Assembly: GCA_001028025.1 (NCBI GenBank)
Contig: LDAQ01000052.1
Span: forward strand, 1-48,300
Source: Faecalicatena fissicatena
GTDB taxonomy: Bacteria; Bacillota; Clostridia; Lachnospirales; Lachnospiraceae
Direction of reading: 5' to 3'
Length of the DNA stretch: 48,300 bases
In this document: positions 17,356-24,872 of the stretch, piece by piece
Position numbering within the stretch: position 1 is the stretch's first letter
How the letters are laid out: every line of letters starts with the position of its first letter
Notes under the pieces: generated by a model
Databases searched by the model: none
What the model saw: only the letters and a program-made list of their open reading frames with translations
Told to the model about the DNA's origin: nothing
Position numbers and translations under genes: made by a program

Positions 17356-17430
17356 CTCATTCGCATTCTGCAGATTCCTTTACATGTCACCTGCTGTGTC
17401 CTGTACCTTCAGGTTTTTCCTTTCTCCCGT

Positions 17431-18045
17431 TTAATAATACACCCGGCCTTCTTCTAAGATTTCAGCTCTTCCATCCTGAACTTTAACTTCTGTTACTGAA
17501 CAGTTCGCGGGCACTCCGTTCCCCCAGAATTTTGCAATATCCTCCTCCCCTTTAATCAGGTTCAGCATTGCGGTGAGTGCCGCTCCATGTGTGGAAATTA
17601 AAAGGGTCTTATTACTGTATTCTTTTCTGGTGAACAATTCCTGAAAAAAGGTCTGTATTCTATCTTCCAGCTGTCTGATGGATTCTCCCCCTTCAGGAAC
17701 TTTGTAGTGCTTTGTATCCGTAAAAAGTTTGTTGAATTCATCGCTTCCGGGATCCCGGTTCTCACCTCGGCAGCACATTCCCTCCGATACGCCAAACCCC
17801 ATTTCCTGAATCCGGATATCTTCATATATGGGAACCTTCCGTCCTGCCAGAATTAATTCCGCAGTCTCCTTTGCCCGCATAAGCGGACTCGTATAGGCGG
17901 CATCGAATATAACATTCTTCAGCCCTTTTGCTGTCTCCCGTGCCAGATATCTTCCATATTCATTCAAAGAGATATCCGAATGTCCCTGAACTTTTTTCAA
18001 TTTATTCCATGCTGTTTCGCCATGACGAACAAGATATAACTTCAT
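17431..18045 (-). CDS. Histidine phosphatase family protein (phosphoglycerate-mutase-like)
   Basis: Branch of the histidine phosphatase superfamily. The phosphate-accepting His8 lies in LVRHGETAWN; the second Arg lies in SPLMRAKETA and the second His in STHGAALTAML. About 204 residues. Such proteins act on sugar phosphates, nucleotides or cofactors such as alpha-ribazole phosphate; none can be singled out here. Start ATG 18045 is preceded by GGGGAGG and opens directly with the catalytic strand, as usual for the family. Divergent from luxS. Confidence 0.9.
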   Translation of the reverse strand: MKLYLVRHGETAWNKLKKVQGHSDISLNEYGRYLARETAKGLKNVIFDAAYTSPLMRAKETAELILAGRKVPIYEDIRIQEMGFGVSEGMCCRGENRDPGSDEFNKLFTDTKHYKVPEGGESIRQLEDRIQTFFQELFTRKEYSNKTLLISTHGAALTAMLNLIKGEEDIAKFWGNGVPANCSVTEVKVQDGRAEILEEGRVYY

Positions 18046-18170
18046 AACCAGCCTCCCCGATACATAATTTTTACTCAAAGATCTGTACTTCAAAATGTCT
18101 CTTTGTGTAAATCATTTCTCTCTGCTTTATCAGTATAATCATTCCTTTTTCTTTCGTCAACTTTTACTTC

Positions 18171-18199
18171 TTGTCTTATTTCAATTATACCTATATAAT
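18171..18199 (+). promoter_or_regulatory. luxS promoter
   Basis: TTGTCT (18171-18176), 17-base spacer, TATAAT (18194-18199), about 44 bases before the start codon. AAAAGGAG precedes the ATG. Confidence 0.7.
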
Positions 18200-18242
18200 A
18201 ATTGGTGAAATCAGAATTACTCAATAGTAAAAGGAGAATATT

Positions 18243-18722
18243 ATGGAGAAAATAGCAAGTTTTACAATAGACCATTTAAAACTGGTGCCGGGTCTGTATG
18301 TTTCCAGAAGAGATGAAGTTAACGGATCTCCTGTCACTACTTTTGATATCCGTATGACGAACCCAAATGAAGAACCCGTTATGAATACTGCTGAGGTACA
18401 TACATTAGAGCACCTTGGCGCTACTTTCCTGCGGAATCATGCCGATTTTAAGGATAAGGTTCTCTATTTCGGACCTATGGGATGCCGCACCGGGTTTTAT
18501 CTGCTTCTTGCCGGACAATATGAACCGGGCGACATCATTGTTCTGATCCGGGATATGTTCAGTTTTATATCTTCTTTTGAGGGAGAAGTACCTGGCGCTT
18601 CTGCAAAGGACTGCGGCAATTACCTGGATATGAATCTTCCTATGGCAAAATATGTTGCAAAGAAGTATCTGCAGAATGTGCTGATTGATATACAGGATAA
18701 GCAGATGTATTATCCGGAGTGA
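18243..18722 (+). CDS. luxS: S-ribosylhomocysteine lyase
   Basis: Splits S-ribosylhomocysteine into homocysteine and the AI-2 precursor DPD in the activated methyl cycle. All metal and catalytic residues are present: His53 and His57 in HTLEH, Cys81 in GPMGCRTGFYLL, and Cys124 in AKDCGNYLDMN. Length of 159 is standard. It is a single gene with its own promoter; no methionine-cycle partner such as mtnN is adjacent. A large structured element follows its stop. Confidence 0.97.
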   Translation: MEKIASFTIDHLKLVPGLYVSRRDEVNGSPVTTFDIRMTNPNEEPVMNTAEVHTLEHLGATFLRNHADFKDKVLYFGPMGCRTGFYLLLAGQYEPGDIIVLIRDMFSFISSFEGEVPGASAKDCGNYLDMNLPMAKYVAKKYLQNVLIDIQDKQMYYPE

Positions 18723-18742
18723 AGGGGTCGTAGGTATGGGAC

Positions 18743-18991
18743 GCCTCAGGAACCGGACATAGGGACGGCTGGATACGGGGTTACGGCTGTAAGCTGGAGT
18801 AAAACGAAAATAGAGGAAAACAAGGGCAACCTGACCACATCGCCCGAAGCCCTGATGGCTTCGCGCGCTGGGGCCAGGGAAAATTATAATTCGGAATTAT
18901 AATTTTCACCCTTGTTTTCCTCTATTTTCGCTTAACTCCAGCTAACAGTCGTAAGACGCATCCTGCCGCCCCTATGTCCGGTTCCTGAGGC
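18743..18991 (+). repeat. 249-bp imperfect palindrome downstream of luxS
   Basis: The outer 22 bases on each side (18743-18764, 18970-18991) are perfectly complementary; a further perfect 21-bp helix joins 18806-18826 to 18909-18929. The inner ~166 bases (18785-18950) are copy A of the structured element; the outer arms are found only here. No open reading frame of note is inside. Confidence 0.85.
18785..18950 (+). ncRNA. Structured ~165-nt element, copy A (after luxS)
   Basis: Long closing stem, then a helix CTGACCACA/TGGGGCCAG, inside it the hairpin CGAAGCC/GGCTTCG (18845-18863), then a 12-bp hairpin AAAATTATAATT/AATTATAATTTT (18880-18906). Conserved with copy B: GGGCAA, CTG, CACAT, CCCGAAGCC, GGCTTCGC, GCTG, CAG. 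The stems differ in sequence but remain paired. It lies 63 bases after the luxS stop, in the same direction. Confidence 0.65.
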
Positions 18992-19001
18992 TGGGGCTTC
19001 C

Positions 19002-19028
19002 AAGCGTTAGGATCGCTTCACTTTTTTT
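19002..19028 (+). terminator. Possible intrinsic terminator beyond the luxS element
   Basis: AAGCG (19002-19006) and CGCTT (19014-19018) form a short stem followed by CACTTTTTTT. The stem is only 5 bp, so this is tentative. The rest of 19029-19193 shows nothing I can name. Confidence 0.35.
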
Positions 19029-19193
19029 GGATCTGGCGGTGGCGGCGGATGTGTATGGGCGAGGGGGGACTATTCTGCAGAGGTTATCTTGTGGGATCTA
19101 TCTGGGGAACGTTATTGTTATTCTGTGATTCCTCGAACTCCCGTCTGGAATACACTGCCCCAATACTGAATTTTTACAGGTAGTATGTGTGCG

Positions 19194-19727
19194 TTATTTT
19201 TTACGCAGCACTTCCTCCCGGATATATTTGTAGGTCTCTTCTTCGCCTTTCTCAGCGAGCATGACGAGAAGTTTTTCCAGCAGTTCCTCGGTTTCCTGAT
19301 GCATCAGATAATGTCCCTTACCTCCCATGAAGTATCTGAGAGGATCGGATGCCTGATATGCCGCCCCCTTGTATATCCTGCTTGCGGCTATACGGTCTAG
19401 GAACATTTCTACTACATAGCGGACCGGCATTTTCATGCCTGTCATGTCTTTTCCGCTGTCTGCTCCATAATCAATCCAATACTCATAATGATGCTTGTTG
19501 CGTCCCTTGTGATGCAGCCAGGCCAGCGACAGGCCTTTTTCCTCCCGCTCTGCATTGTTGGGGCTTCTGTCTCCCTGATAATACCTGCAGCCTACGCTGA
19601 ATTCTGCCCAGCTGTATTTGGAAAGATCGTGCAGGAGTCCCTGTCTGTACAGTCCAACCCGGAAACATTCCTTCATGACCAATATTTTGTGTCTGGTTAT
19701 TGTACAAAAATGCTGTACTGCTTTCAT
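19194..19727 (-). CDS. DUF5662 family protein
   Basis: 177 residues with HDLSK at 33-37 and WLHHKGRNKHHYEYW near 70-84, an array of His/Asp reminiscent of HD-type metal sites and typical of DUF5662, common in Firmicutes and phages. The function is unknown. It starts 40 bases past the GH13-like gene on the same strand, with only a weak ribosome site (GGAAGG, distant). No transmembrane segment. Confidence 0.8.
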   Translation of the reverse strand: MKAVQHFCTITRHKILVMKECFRVGLYRQGLLHDLSKYSWAEFSVGCRYYQGDRSPNNAEREEKGLSLAWLHHKGRNKHHYEYWIDYGADSGKDMTGMKMPVRYVVEMFLDRIAASRIYKGAAYQASDPLRYFMGGKGHYLMHQETEELLEKLLVMLAEKGEEETYKYIREEVLRKK

Positions 19728-19767
19728 ACCGCTTAAACGTCCTTCCTGTTTTCCTGCCGGCCGGTAT

Positions 19768-21468
19768 TTATTTTCCGATCAAAAATACGATGTTTCTTTC
19801 TTTTAATACCATCGTCTTCTGGTTCTCAAGAAGCTCCGGCTTTTCCAGTATCCCGGCAGATGTTTCCGCAATCCGGTACCACTTCTTTTTTTTCGCCAGG
19901 GCAGGCAGGGCAAAGGAATGTCTCACCCAATGCATATTATAGGCTATGAAACAGTCATTGTCGTTCTGCCCGCTAGCGCAGTACAAAACACCCAGCTGCC
20001 TGCTGGAGACATCTGCAGGTACCTGCCAGGCATTTTCCCCGTGATAAGATACGTCAGGGGTACCGCACGAAATCTGATCCAGCCCCAGCAGTGCATCCGG
20101 CCTGTGCAGTACGGGATGTTCCCTGCGGAGTTTAATCAGCATCTTTACATACCGGAACAGGGAATCATTATTCTTTAGTTTATTCCAGTTCAGCCAGGAT
20201 AGTTCATTGTCCTGACAGTATACATTATTATTTCCCTTCTGAGTGTTTTCGAACTCATCGCCTGCAAGCAGACATGGCGTTCCCTGGGCTGTCATAAGCA
20301 GAAAAAGTGCATTCCTCATCTGGTTTTTACGAAGCTCCATGACGGAACGTTTTCTGCTCGGTCCCTCAGCACCGCAGTTCCAGCTGTAGTTGTAAACGGG
20401 ACCATCCTGATTATTTTCCCCATTATCCTGGTTATGCTTTTCATCATAGGACACCAGGTCGTATAAGGTAAATCCGGTATGCGCCGTAATATAGTTGCAG
20501 CAGCCGTCCTCCTTCGTGTTATGGCGGAGCGCCCATATGACATCCTCTATCATGCCTTCGTCCCCCTTCAGGAACCGGCGCATCACATTCTGAAACCAGT
20601 CTTCCTTTTTCAGAAGCTTCACGCCTTTCAGGAGTGGGTCATTCAGAAGCCCGTCCCATGAGACATGATAGGGATTAACAACAAATCCGTCTACATGATA
20701 TTCCAGCATATAATACCGCAGGCATTCCAGTGCGGTTTGAAAAAGGATGCCTTCTTCGAAAGGCATCTCCAGTATCAGCTCAATTCCCGCTTTGTGGCAT
20801 GATTTAACCAGCTCTTTTAACTCTCTGGCGGCATTTCCGGAAGCACTGTATGATGCCTTGGGGGCAAAATAGCATGCTGGCCCATATCCCCAGTAATTAC
20901 TGCGTTTTCCTGCGCACTCCTCAAACTCATATACCGGCATGCACTGAATCTGATTGATTCCCAGGTCTTTCAGATATGACAGCTTCTCCACAATCCCCAT
21001 AAAAGTTCCCTTCTGTCTTACTTTTGAAGAACTGTGCATGGTAAAGCCGCGGACATGCAGACTGTAGGCGATGTTTTCATGCCAGGGAATACAGGGCCTT
21101 CTGTCTTCTTCCCAGTCAAAGGGCTCCGTCAGAAAGCATCCCCTCACTTTATGTAACTCCAGGTCTTCTGTCTGTCCAAAGATGCGATGTCCGGTAATAC
21201 GCCTCACATATGGATCCAGACACACCTTCCTGTCTATCCTGTAATTGTACTCATACTCCTGCGGACTGATTCCTTCCAGTGCAAGAAAGCGGACTTCCCC
21301 CATTGCACTGTCCTCCTGCATGGGATATACTGCTTCGATATCTGTACTGCCAGTCCGGTACAGCAGCAGTTCGCAAGACTTTCCTCCGGGTACAGAAACA
21401 GCAAAATTGATCCTTTCGGTTCCGATTGTGACGCCTAGCGGCTGTGGGCTTCCCTGTACTTTTTTCAT
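19768..21468 (-). CDS. GH13 isoamylase/GlgX-like protein lacking catalytic residues
   Basis: About 566 residues, with an N-terminal CBM48-type domain and a GH13 barrel like glycogen debranching enzymes: HVRGFTMHSS, NYWGYGPACYFAPKASYS, NYITAHTGFTLYDLVSYDEKHN, QGTPCLLAGDEF and NNNVYCQDNELSWLNW. The catalytic motifs are lost. Region I reads LEMPFEEG instead of a DxxxNH form. The nucleophile site is DGFVVN (260-265) instead of DGFRFD. No general-acid Glu is seen around EDWFQNVMRRF. The transition-state Asp is Thr in AHTGF (about 331). It probably binds glucan or acts as a scaffold rather than cleaving. ATG 21468 is preceded by GAGG; it lies 25 bases after the sugar-binding lipoprotein gene. Confidence 0.85.
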   Translation of the reverse strand: MKKVQGSPQPLGVTIGTERINFAVSVPGGKSCELLLYRTGSTDIEAVYPMQEDSAMGEVRFLALEGISPQEYEYNYRIDRKVCLDPYVRRITGHRIFGQTEDLELHKVRGCFLTEPFDWEEDRRPCIPWHENIAYSLHVRGFTMHSSSKVRQKGTFMGIVEKLSYLKDLGINQIQCMPVYEFEECAGKRSNYWGYGPACYFAPKASYSASGNAARELKELVKSCHKAGIELILEMPFEEGILFQTALECLRYYMLEYHVDGFVVNPYHVSWDGLLNDPLLKGVKLLKKEDWFQNVMRRFLKGDEGMIEDVIWALRHNTKEDGCCNYITAHTGFTLYDLVSYDEKHNQDNGENNQDGPVYNYSWNCGAEGPSRKRSVMELRKNQMRNALFLLMTAQGTPCLLAGDEFENTQKGNNNVYCQDNELSWLNWNKLKNNDSLFRYVKMLIKLRREHPVLHRPDALLGLDQISCGTPDVSYHGENAWQVPADVSSRQLGVLYCASGQNDNDCFIAYNMHWVRHSFALPALAKKKKWYRIAETSAGILEKPELLENQKTMVLKERNIVFLIGK

Positions 21469-21493
21469 AATCTGAGGTCCTCTCTTCCTGCTG

Positions 21494-22498
21494 TTACTGC
21501 CAGCCGTCAGTTCCATACATTTCAACGTTTTCTTTATTTATAAAAAATGTTGCTTCGTAATATTCTTTCTCATAATCATTGCCCTCGAGTATTGCAATCC
21601 CGGTTTCCACTGCTTTCTTTCCGATATTAATCGGAGACTGGGCACCTGTTCCTGCCATTGCAGTATCCGCTTTTGACAGCTCACTCTTGGCTCCCGGCGA
21701 ACCATCGACGCCGTACACCAGGATATCCTTTCTTCCTGCCTCTTCCATGGCTTCCAGCACTCCAAGAGCCACCTGGTCATTGCCGCACATCACTGCATCG
21801 ATCTTCGGGTTCTCAGCCAGTATGCTCTTCATCTCACTCTTGGCATTCTCCTTTTTTCCCTGCACATCTGCCCTGGCCAGTACCTCAAAACCGCCATCGG
21901 CGATAGCCTCCTCGAATCCTGTGATCCTCTCATTAATAGAATTCATGGACGGGCACTCCAGAATTACAATGCTGCCTCCATCGGGGCGCTGCTTCATCAG
22001 ATCTTCTCCGCACAGAAAACCGGCATTTTTATTATCTGAGCCCACATAAGCATCTATCAGATCCGTGTCCTTTACCTGCGTGTCAATATTAATAACAGGT
22101 ATGTCGGCATCTTCCAGCGCTTCCAGAGCGGGTGTGATCTTTTCCCAGTCGACAGGGCACAAAAATACCGCATCCACGCCCTGATCAATCATCTCCTGAA
22201 CCTGTTCTATCTGCACATTCACATCTGAACCCGGGTCCTTTACAACAAGGTGATAATCCTTTTCTGCTAAAGCTGTTTCTATGGACAGCTTTAATGTATC
22301 AAAATAGGGGTTCCCCATATCAATACAGCTGTAGCCAAACGTGTAGCCGGTCTGTTCTTCCCCCTCATCTTCCTCTTCTTCTGTCTCTGTATCCTGCACT
22401 GCATTATCTTCAGGCGTACCCACATTCTTTTTGCATCCAGCCAGCAGCATACATGCTGTCAGGACCATAAGTAATACGCTCAGTAACTTCTTTTTCAT
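21494..22498 (-). CDS. Sugar-type ABC transporter substrate-binding lipoprotein (periplasmic-binding fold I, RbsB-like)
   Basis: Signal peptide MKKKLLSVLLMVLTACMLLAGC with lipobox LLAGC, then an acidic linker (TETEEEEDEGEEQ) and a type I periplasmic-binding domain: FGYSCIDMGNPYFDTLK, DAVFLCPVDWEKI, VGSDNKNAGFLCGEDL, DAVMCGNDQVALGVLEAM and VYGVDGSPGAK. It would bind a sugar or similar ligand at the outer membrane face. There is no ATPase or permease gene beside it. ATG 22498 follows GGAGGAG. It shares an operon with the inactive GH13 homologue, hinting at a joint role in glucan or sugar sensing. Confidence 0.9.
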   Translation of the reverse strand: MKKKLLSVLLMVLTACMLLAGCKKNVGTPEDNAVQDTETEEEEDEGEEQTGYTFGYSCIDMGNPYFDTLKLSIETALAEKDYHLVVKDPGSDVNVQIEQVQEMIDQGVDAVFLCPVDWEKITPALEALEDADIPVINIDTQVKDTDLIDAYVGSDNKNAGFLCGEDLMKQRPDGGSIVILECPSMNSINERITGFEEAIADGGFEVLARADVQGKKENAKSEMKSILAENPKIDAVMCGNDQVALGVLEAMEEAGRKDILVYGVDGSPGAKSELSKADTAMAGTGAQSPINIGKKAVETGIAILEGNDYEKEYYEATFFINKENVEMYGTDGWQ

Positions 22499-22540
22499 CA
22501 AAACTCCTCCTGTTCTGCAAAATTTAAAGAACCCTCTTTC

Positions 22541-22568
22541 ATTCTATCGTGTTTCTCCTTAATGTCAA
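22541..22568 (-). promoter_or_regulatory. Promoter of the binding-protein operon
   Basis: TTGACA (22563-22568), 16-base spacer, TAGAAT (22541-22546), about 40 bases before the start codon. Confidence 0.65.
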
Positions 22569-22577
22569 TAGGAAGTT

Positions 22578-22618
22578 AGTGTACACGCCCGAAGGGTGTG
22601 AACAGGAACATGTACACT
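22578..22618. repeat. Intergenic hairpin between divergent promoters
   Basis: AGTGTACA (22578-22585) pairs with TGTACACT (22611-22618) around an inner CACGCCCGAAGGGTGTG. It could be an operator or a structured repeat; no second copy is seen in the window. Confidence 0.5.
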
Positions 22619-22648
22619 GACACACTAGGAACCCGTCCATGTTTTTTC

Positions 22649-22677
22649 TTGCTTTTTATCATTCTTTTTGTTAGAGT
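22649..22677 (+). promoter_or_regulatory. Candidate promoter for the DUF1292 gene
   Basis: TTGCTT (22649-22654), 17-base spacer, TAGAGT (22672-22677). Confidence 0.4.
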
Positions 22678-22707
22678 TAAGTTATCAATGAAAAAAGGAG
22701 ACCATTT

Positions 22708-23025
22708 ATGAACGAAAATGAATCACTTACTGTAACACTGACACTCGATAATGACGAAGAACTGGAGTGTGCCGTCCTCACCATCTACGAGGTGGAAGGC
22801 CAGGAATATATTGCTCTGCTCCCGCTCGACGAGGAAGGAAGCAACGACGAAGGAGAGGTTTTCCTTTACCGTTTCTCAGAACCAACGCCCGGCCAGCCTG
22901 AACTGGAAAACATTGAAGATGATGACGAGTATGAACGTGCCGCAGATAAGTTTGATGAATGGCTGGATTCCCAGGAATATGAAGATCTGGACCTGGATGA
23001 AGACCTGGATTCAGATGAGGACTAA
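22708..23025 (+). CDS. DUF1292 domain protein
   Basis: 105 residues, strongly acidic. The family core ECAVLTIYEVEGQEYIALLPLDEE (near 19-42) continues to EVFLYRF, then a long Asp/Glu tail (DLDLDEDLDSDED). DUF1292 proteins are small cytoplasmic Firmicutes proteins of unknown role. AAAAGGAG precedes the ATG. Its last four bases overlap the end of the convergent helicase gene. Confidence 0.9.
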   Translation: MNENESLTVTLTLDNDEELECAVLTIYEVEGQEYIALLPLDEEGSNDEGEVFLYRFSEPTPGQPELENIEDDDEYERAADKFDEWLDSQEYEDLDLDEDLDSDED

Positions 23026-24860
23026 TTATTTACATTCTCAAGCAGTTCCTCTACAAAACGGGAAGGTGAGACATCCTTTCCGTTTTTTTTCTTTACATAG
23101 ACGATTTTAAGCAGTTCCTTTGCTCTCGTCATGGCTACATAGAACAGCCTGCGCTCTTCTTCTATTCCATGTTCCTTCAGAGCCTTTTTATAAGGGATCT
23201 GACCTTCATTCGCTTCAATGATATATACCGAATCAAATTCCAGCCCCTTCGCGGCGTGCATGGTCATCAGACGGACACCGTCCTGCTGTCTTTCTCTGCT
23301 GCTTTCCCGTATTCTCAATGCATTGGTATACTCTTCCACGTGTCCAAACCATTGTTCCAGCGTGGAAAAGGGCTTTGCCGCCTCCTCCAGTTCCGCCATC
23401 ACCTCAAACAGATCTCCCGCCTGCATCTTCCTGGAGGCAGCATATTCCCTAAGAAAGTCATCATATCCAATCCTTTTTCTCAGGTACTGGATTGCTGCAT
23501 AAGGTGCCATCTTTATCAGCATTTTCAGATCCCATTCGAATTGGTCTATCCTGTCCTGCATCCATTCCTTGTCACAGTAAAATTTTCTCAGGTCCTCGAA
23601 AGAGGCTTCTCTGCCAGACAGGCTTTCCCTGGATATATACCGTTTCGGCCGGTTCATGATCTGCAGAAACTCCTGGCGTGCACGGCTCCCGGATGCCATC
23701 CTGAAATATGCCATCATATCTTTTGCAATGAAATGGCTGTATATGTTGGGCATATGTTCTTTCATCTGAAAGGATATTTTATGTTCAATCAGTTGCTCTA
23801 CAAGAGGCCTCGCATCTGTATGGATCCGAAACAGCACCGCAATATCCTCCGGCTTTACCCCCGCCTGGATCCGGCTCTTTATCTCCTCCAGCACATAACC
23901 GCCCTCCTCTGTCGGATCGCGCACCTCCTGCACATGAAGGCTTGCACCCCGGGGTTTTTGTGACCGGATTTTTTTCTGAAAACGAATCTCATTGTGCCCG
24001 ATTACTTTCAGTGCATTTTCCACGATATTAGAGGTGGAGCGGTAATTGATATCCAGAAGCAGCTGTTTCACGCCCGGATAGTCCTCTGTGAACTGGAACA
24101 TCAGCTTTGAGTCCGCCCCGCGGAATCCATAAATAGACTGGTCATCATCCCCCACTGCAAACAGATTGCGCTGCGGTTCGGCCAGCATTTTAATTACATC
24201 ATACTGTATCTGATTGATATCCTGGAACTCGTCAATCAGAATGTAGTGAAACTTATCCTGCCACATTTTCAGAATATCGGGTCTGGAGCGAAACAATTCA
24301 TAACATAGCACAAGCATATCGTCAAAATCAATTTTTTTGGCGGCTTTGCGCTGTGTTTCATATTCCCGGTAAATATTCCTGAAAGCATCCGGGGCACACT
24401 TTGTTGATCTGTACTCTTCTATCTCTATTCTGTTATTTTTTACAACGCCTATCTCTGTCACGATCTCCTGCAGAAAATCTTCTTCATCAAAGATCTCAAT
24501 CTCCTGCCTGTTCACGGACTGCCTCACAATCTGGTACTTTTCTTCCTCCGACAGTATGTTCTGAGGGCCAAAGTGATATGCCCACTTCAAAATTCCGTAA
24601 TAAATTCCGTGAAAAGTTCCAACTGTGACCGGCAGCCTTTTATTTCCCATCAACTGCAGGAAACGGTTTTTCATCTCTGTCGCGGCATACTTAGTAAAAG
24701 TAATGACCAGAATCTCTTCTGGCCTTACTTTTAACTCTTCTATCAGATATTTCATTCGGTTTACAATCGTCAGGGTCTTCCCGGAACCGGGACCGGCGAG
24801 GACAAGACATGGGCCTTTCCCATGAGTGACTGCGTCTTCCTGAGCTTTACTAAAACTCAT
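23022..24860 (-). CDS. UvrD/PcrA-type superfamily 1 DNA helicase
   Basis: A 3'-5' helicase of superfamily 1A. Motifs in order: AGPGSGKT (22-29), VITFTKYAATEM, LIDEFQDIN, AVGDDDQSIYGFRGA, LDINYRST, VRLMTMHAAKGLEFDSVYI and LFYVAMTRAKELL. It has 612 residues, about 100 fewer than PcrA, and lacks that protein's C-terminal extension. It follows gltX after 12 bases and is probably translated from the same message. Confidence 0.92.
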   Translation of the reverse strand: MSFSKAQEDAVTHGKGPCLVLAGPGSGKTLTIVNRMKYLIEELKVRPEEILVITFTKYAATEMKNRFLQLMGNKRLPVTVGTFHGIYYGILKWAYHFGPQNILSEEEKYQIVRQSVNRQEIEIFDEEDFLQEIVTEIGVVKNNRIEIEEYRSTKCAPDAFRNIYREYETQRKAAKKIDFDDMLVLCYELFRSRPDILKMWQDKFHYILIDEFQDINQIQYDVIKMLAEPQRNLFAVGDDDQSIYGFRGADSKLMFQFTEDYPGVKQLLLDINYRSTSNIVENALKVIGHNEIRFQKKIRSQKPRGASLHVQEVRDPTEEGGYVLEEIKSRIQAGVKPEDIAVLFRIHTDARPLVEQLIEHKISFQMKEHMPNIYSHFIAKDMMAYFRMASGSRARQEFLQIMNRPKRYISRESLSGREASFEDLRKFYCDKEWMQDRIDQFEWDLKMLIKMAPYAAIQYLRKRIGYDDFLREYAASRKMQAGDLFEVMAELEEAAKPFSTLEQWFGHVEEYTNALRIRESSRERQQDGVRLMTMHAAKGLEFDSVYIIEANEGQIPYKKALKEHGIEEERRLFYVAMTRAKELLKIVYVKKKNGKDVSPSRFVEELLENVNN

Positions 24861-24872
24861 ACGTACCTCTTT

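Noticed and set aside
18090..18275. 61-codon frame opposite the luxS promoter
   Set aside because: It lies over the luxS promoter and start on the other strand with no ribosome site of its own.
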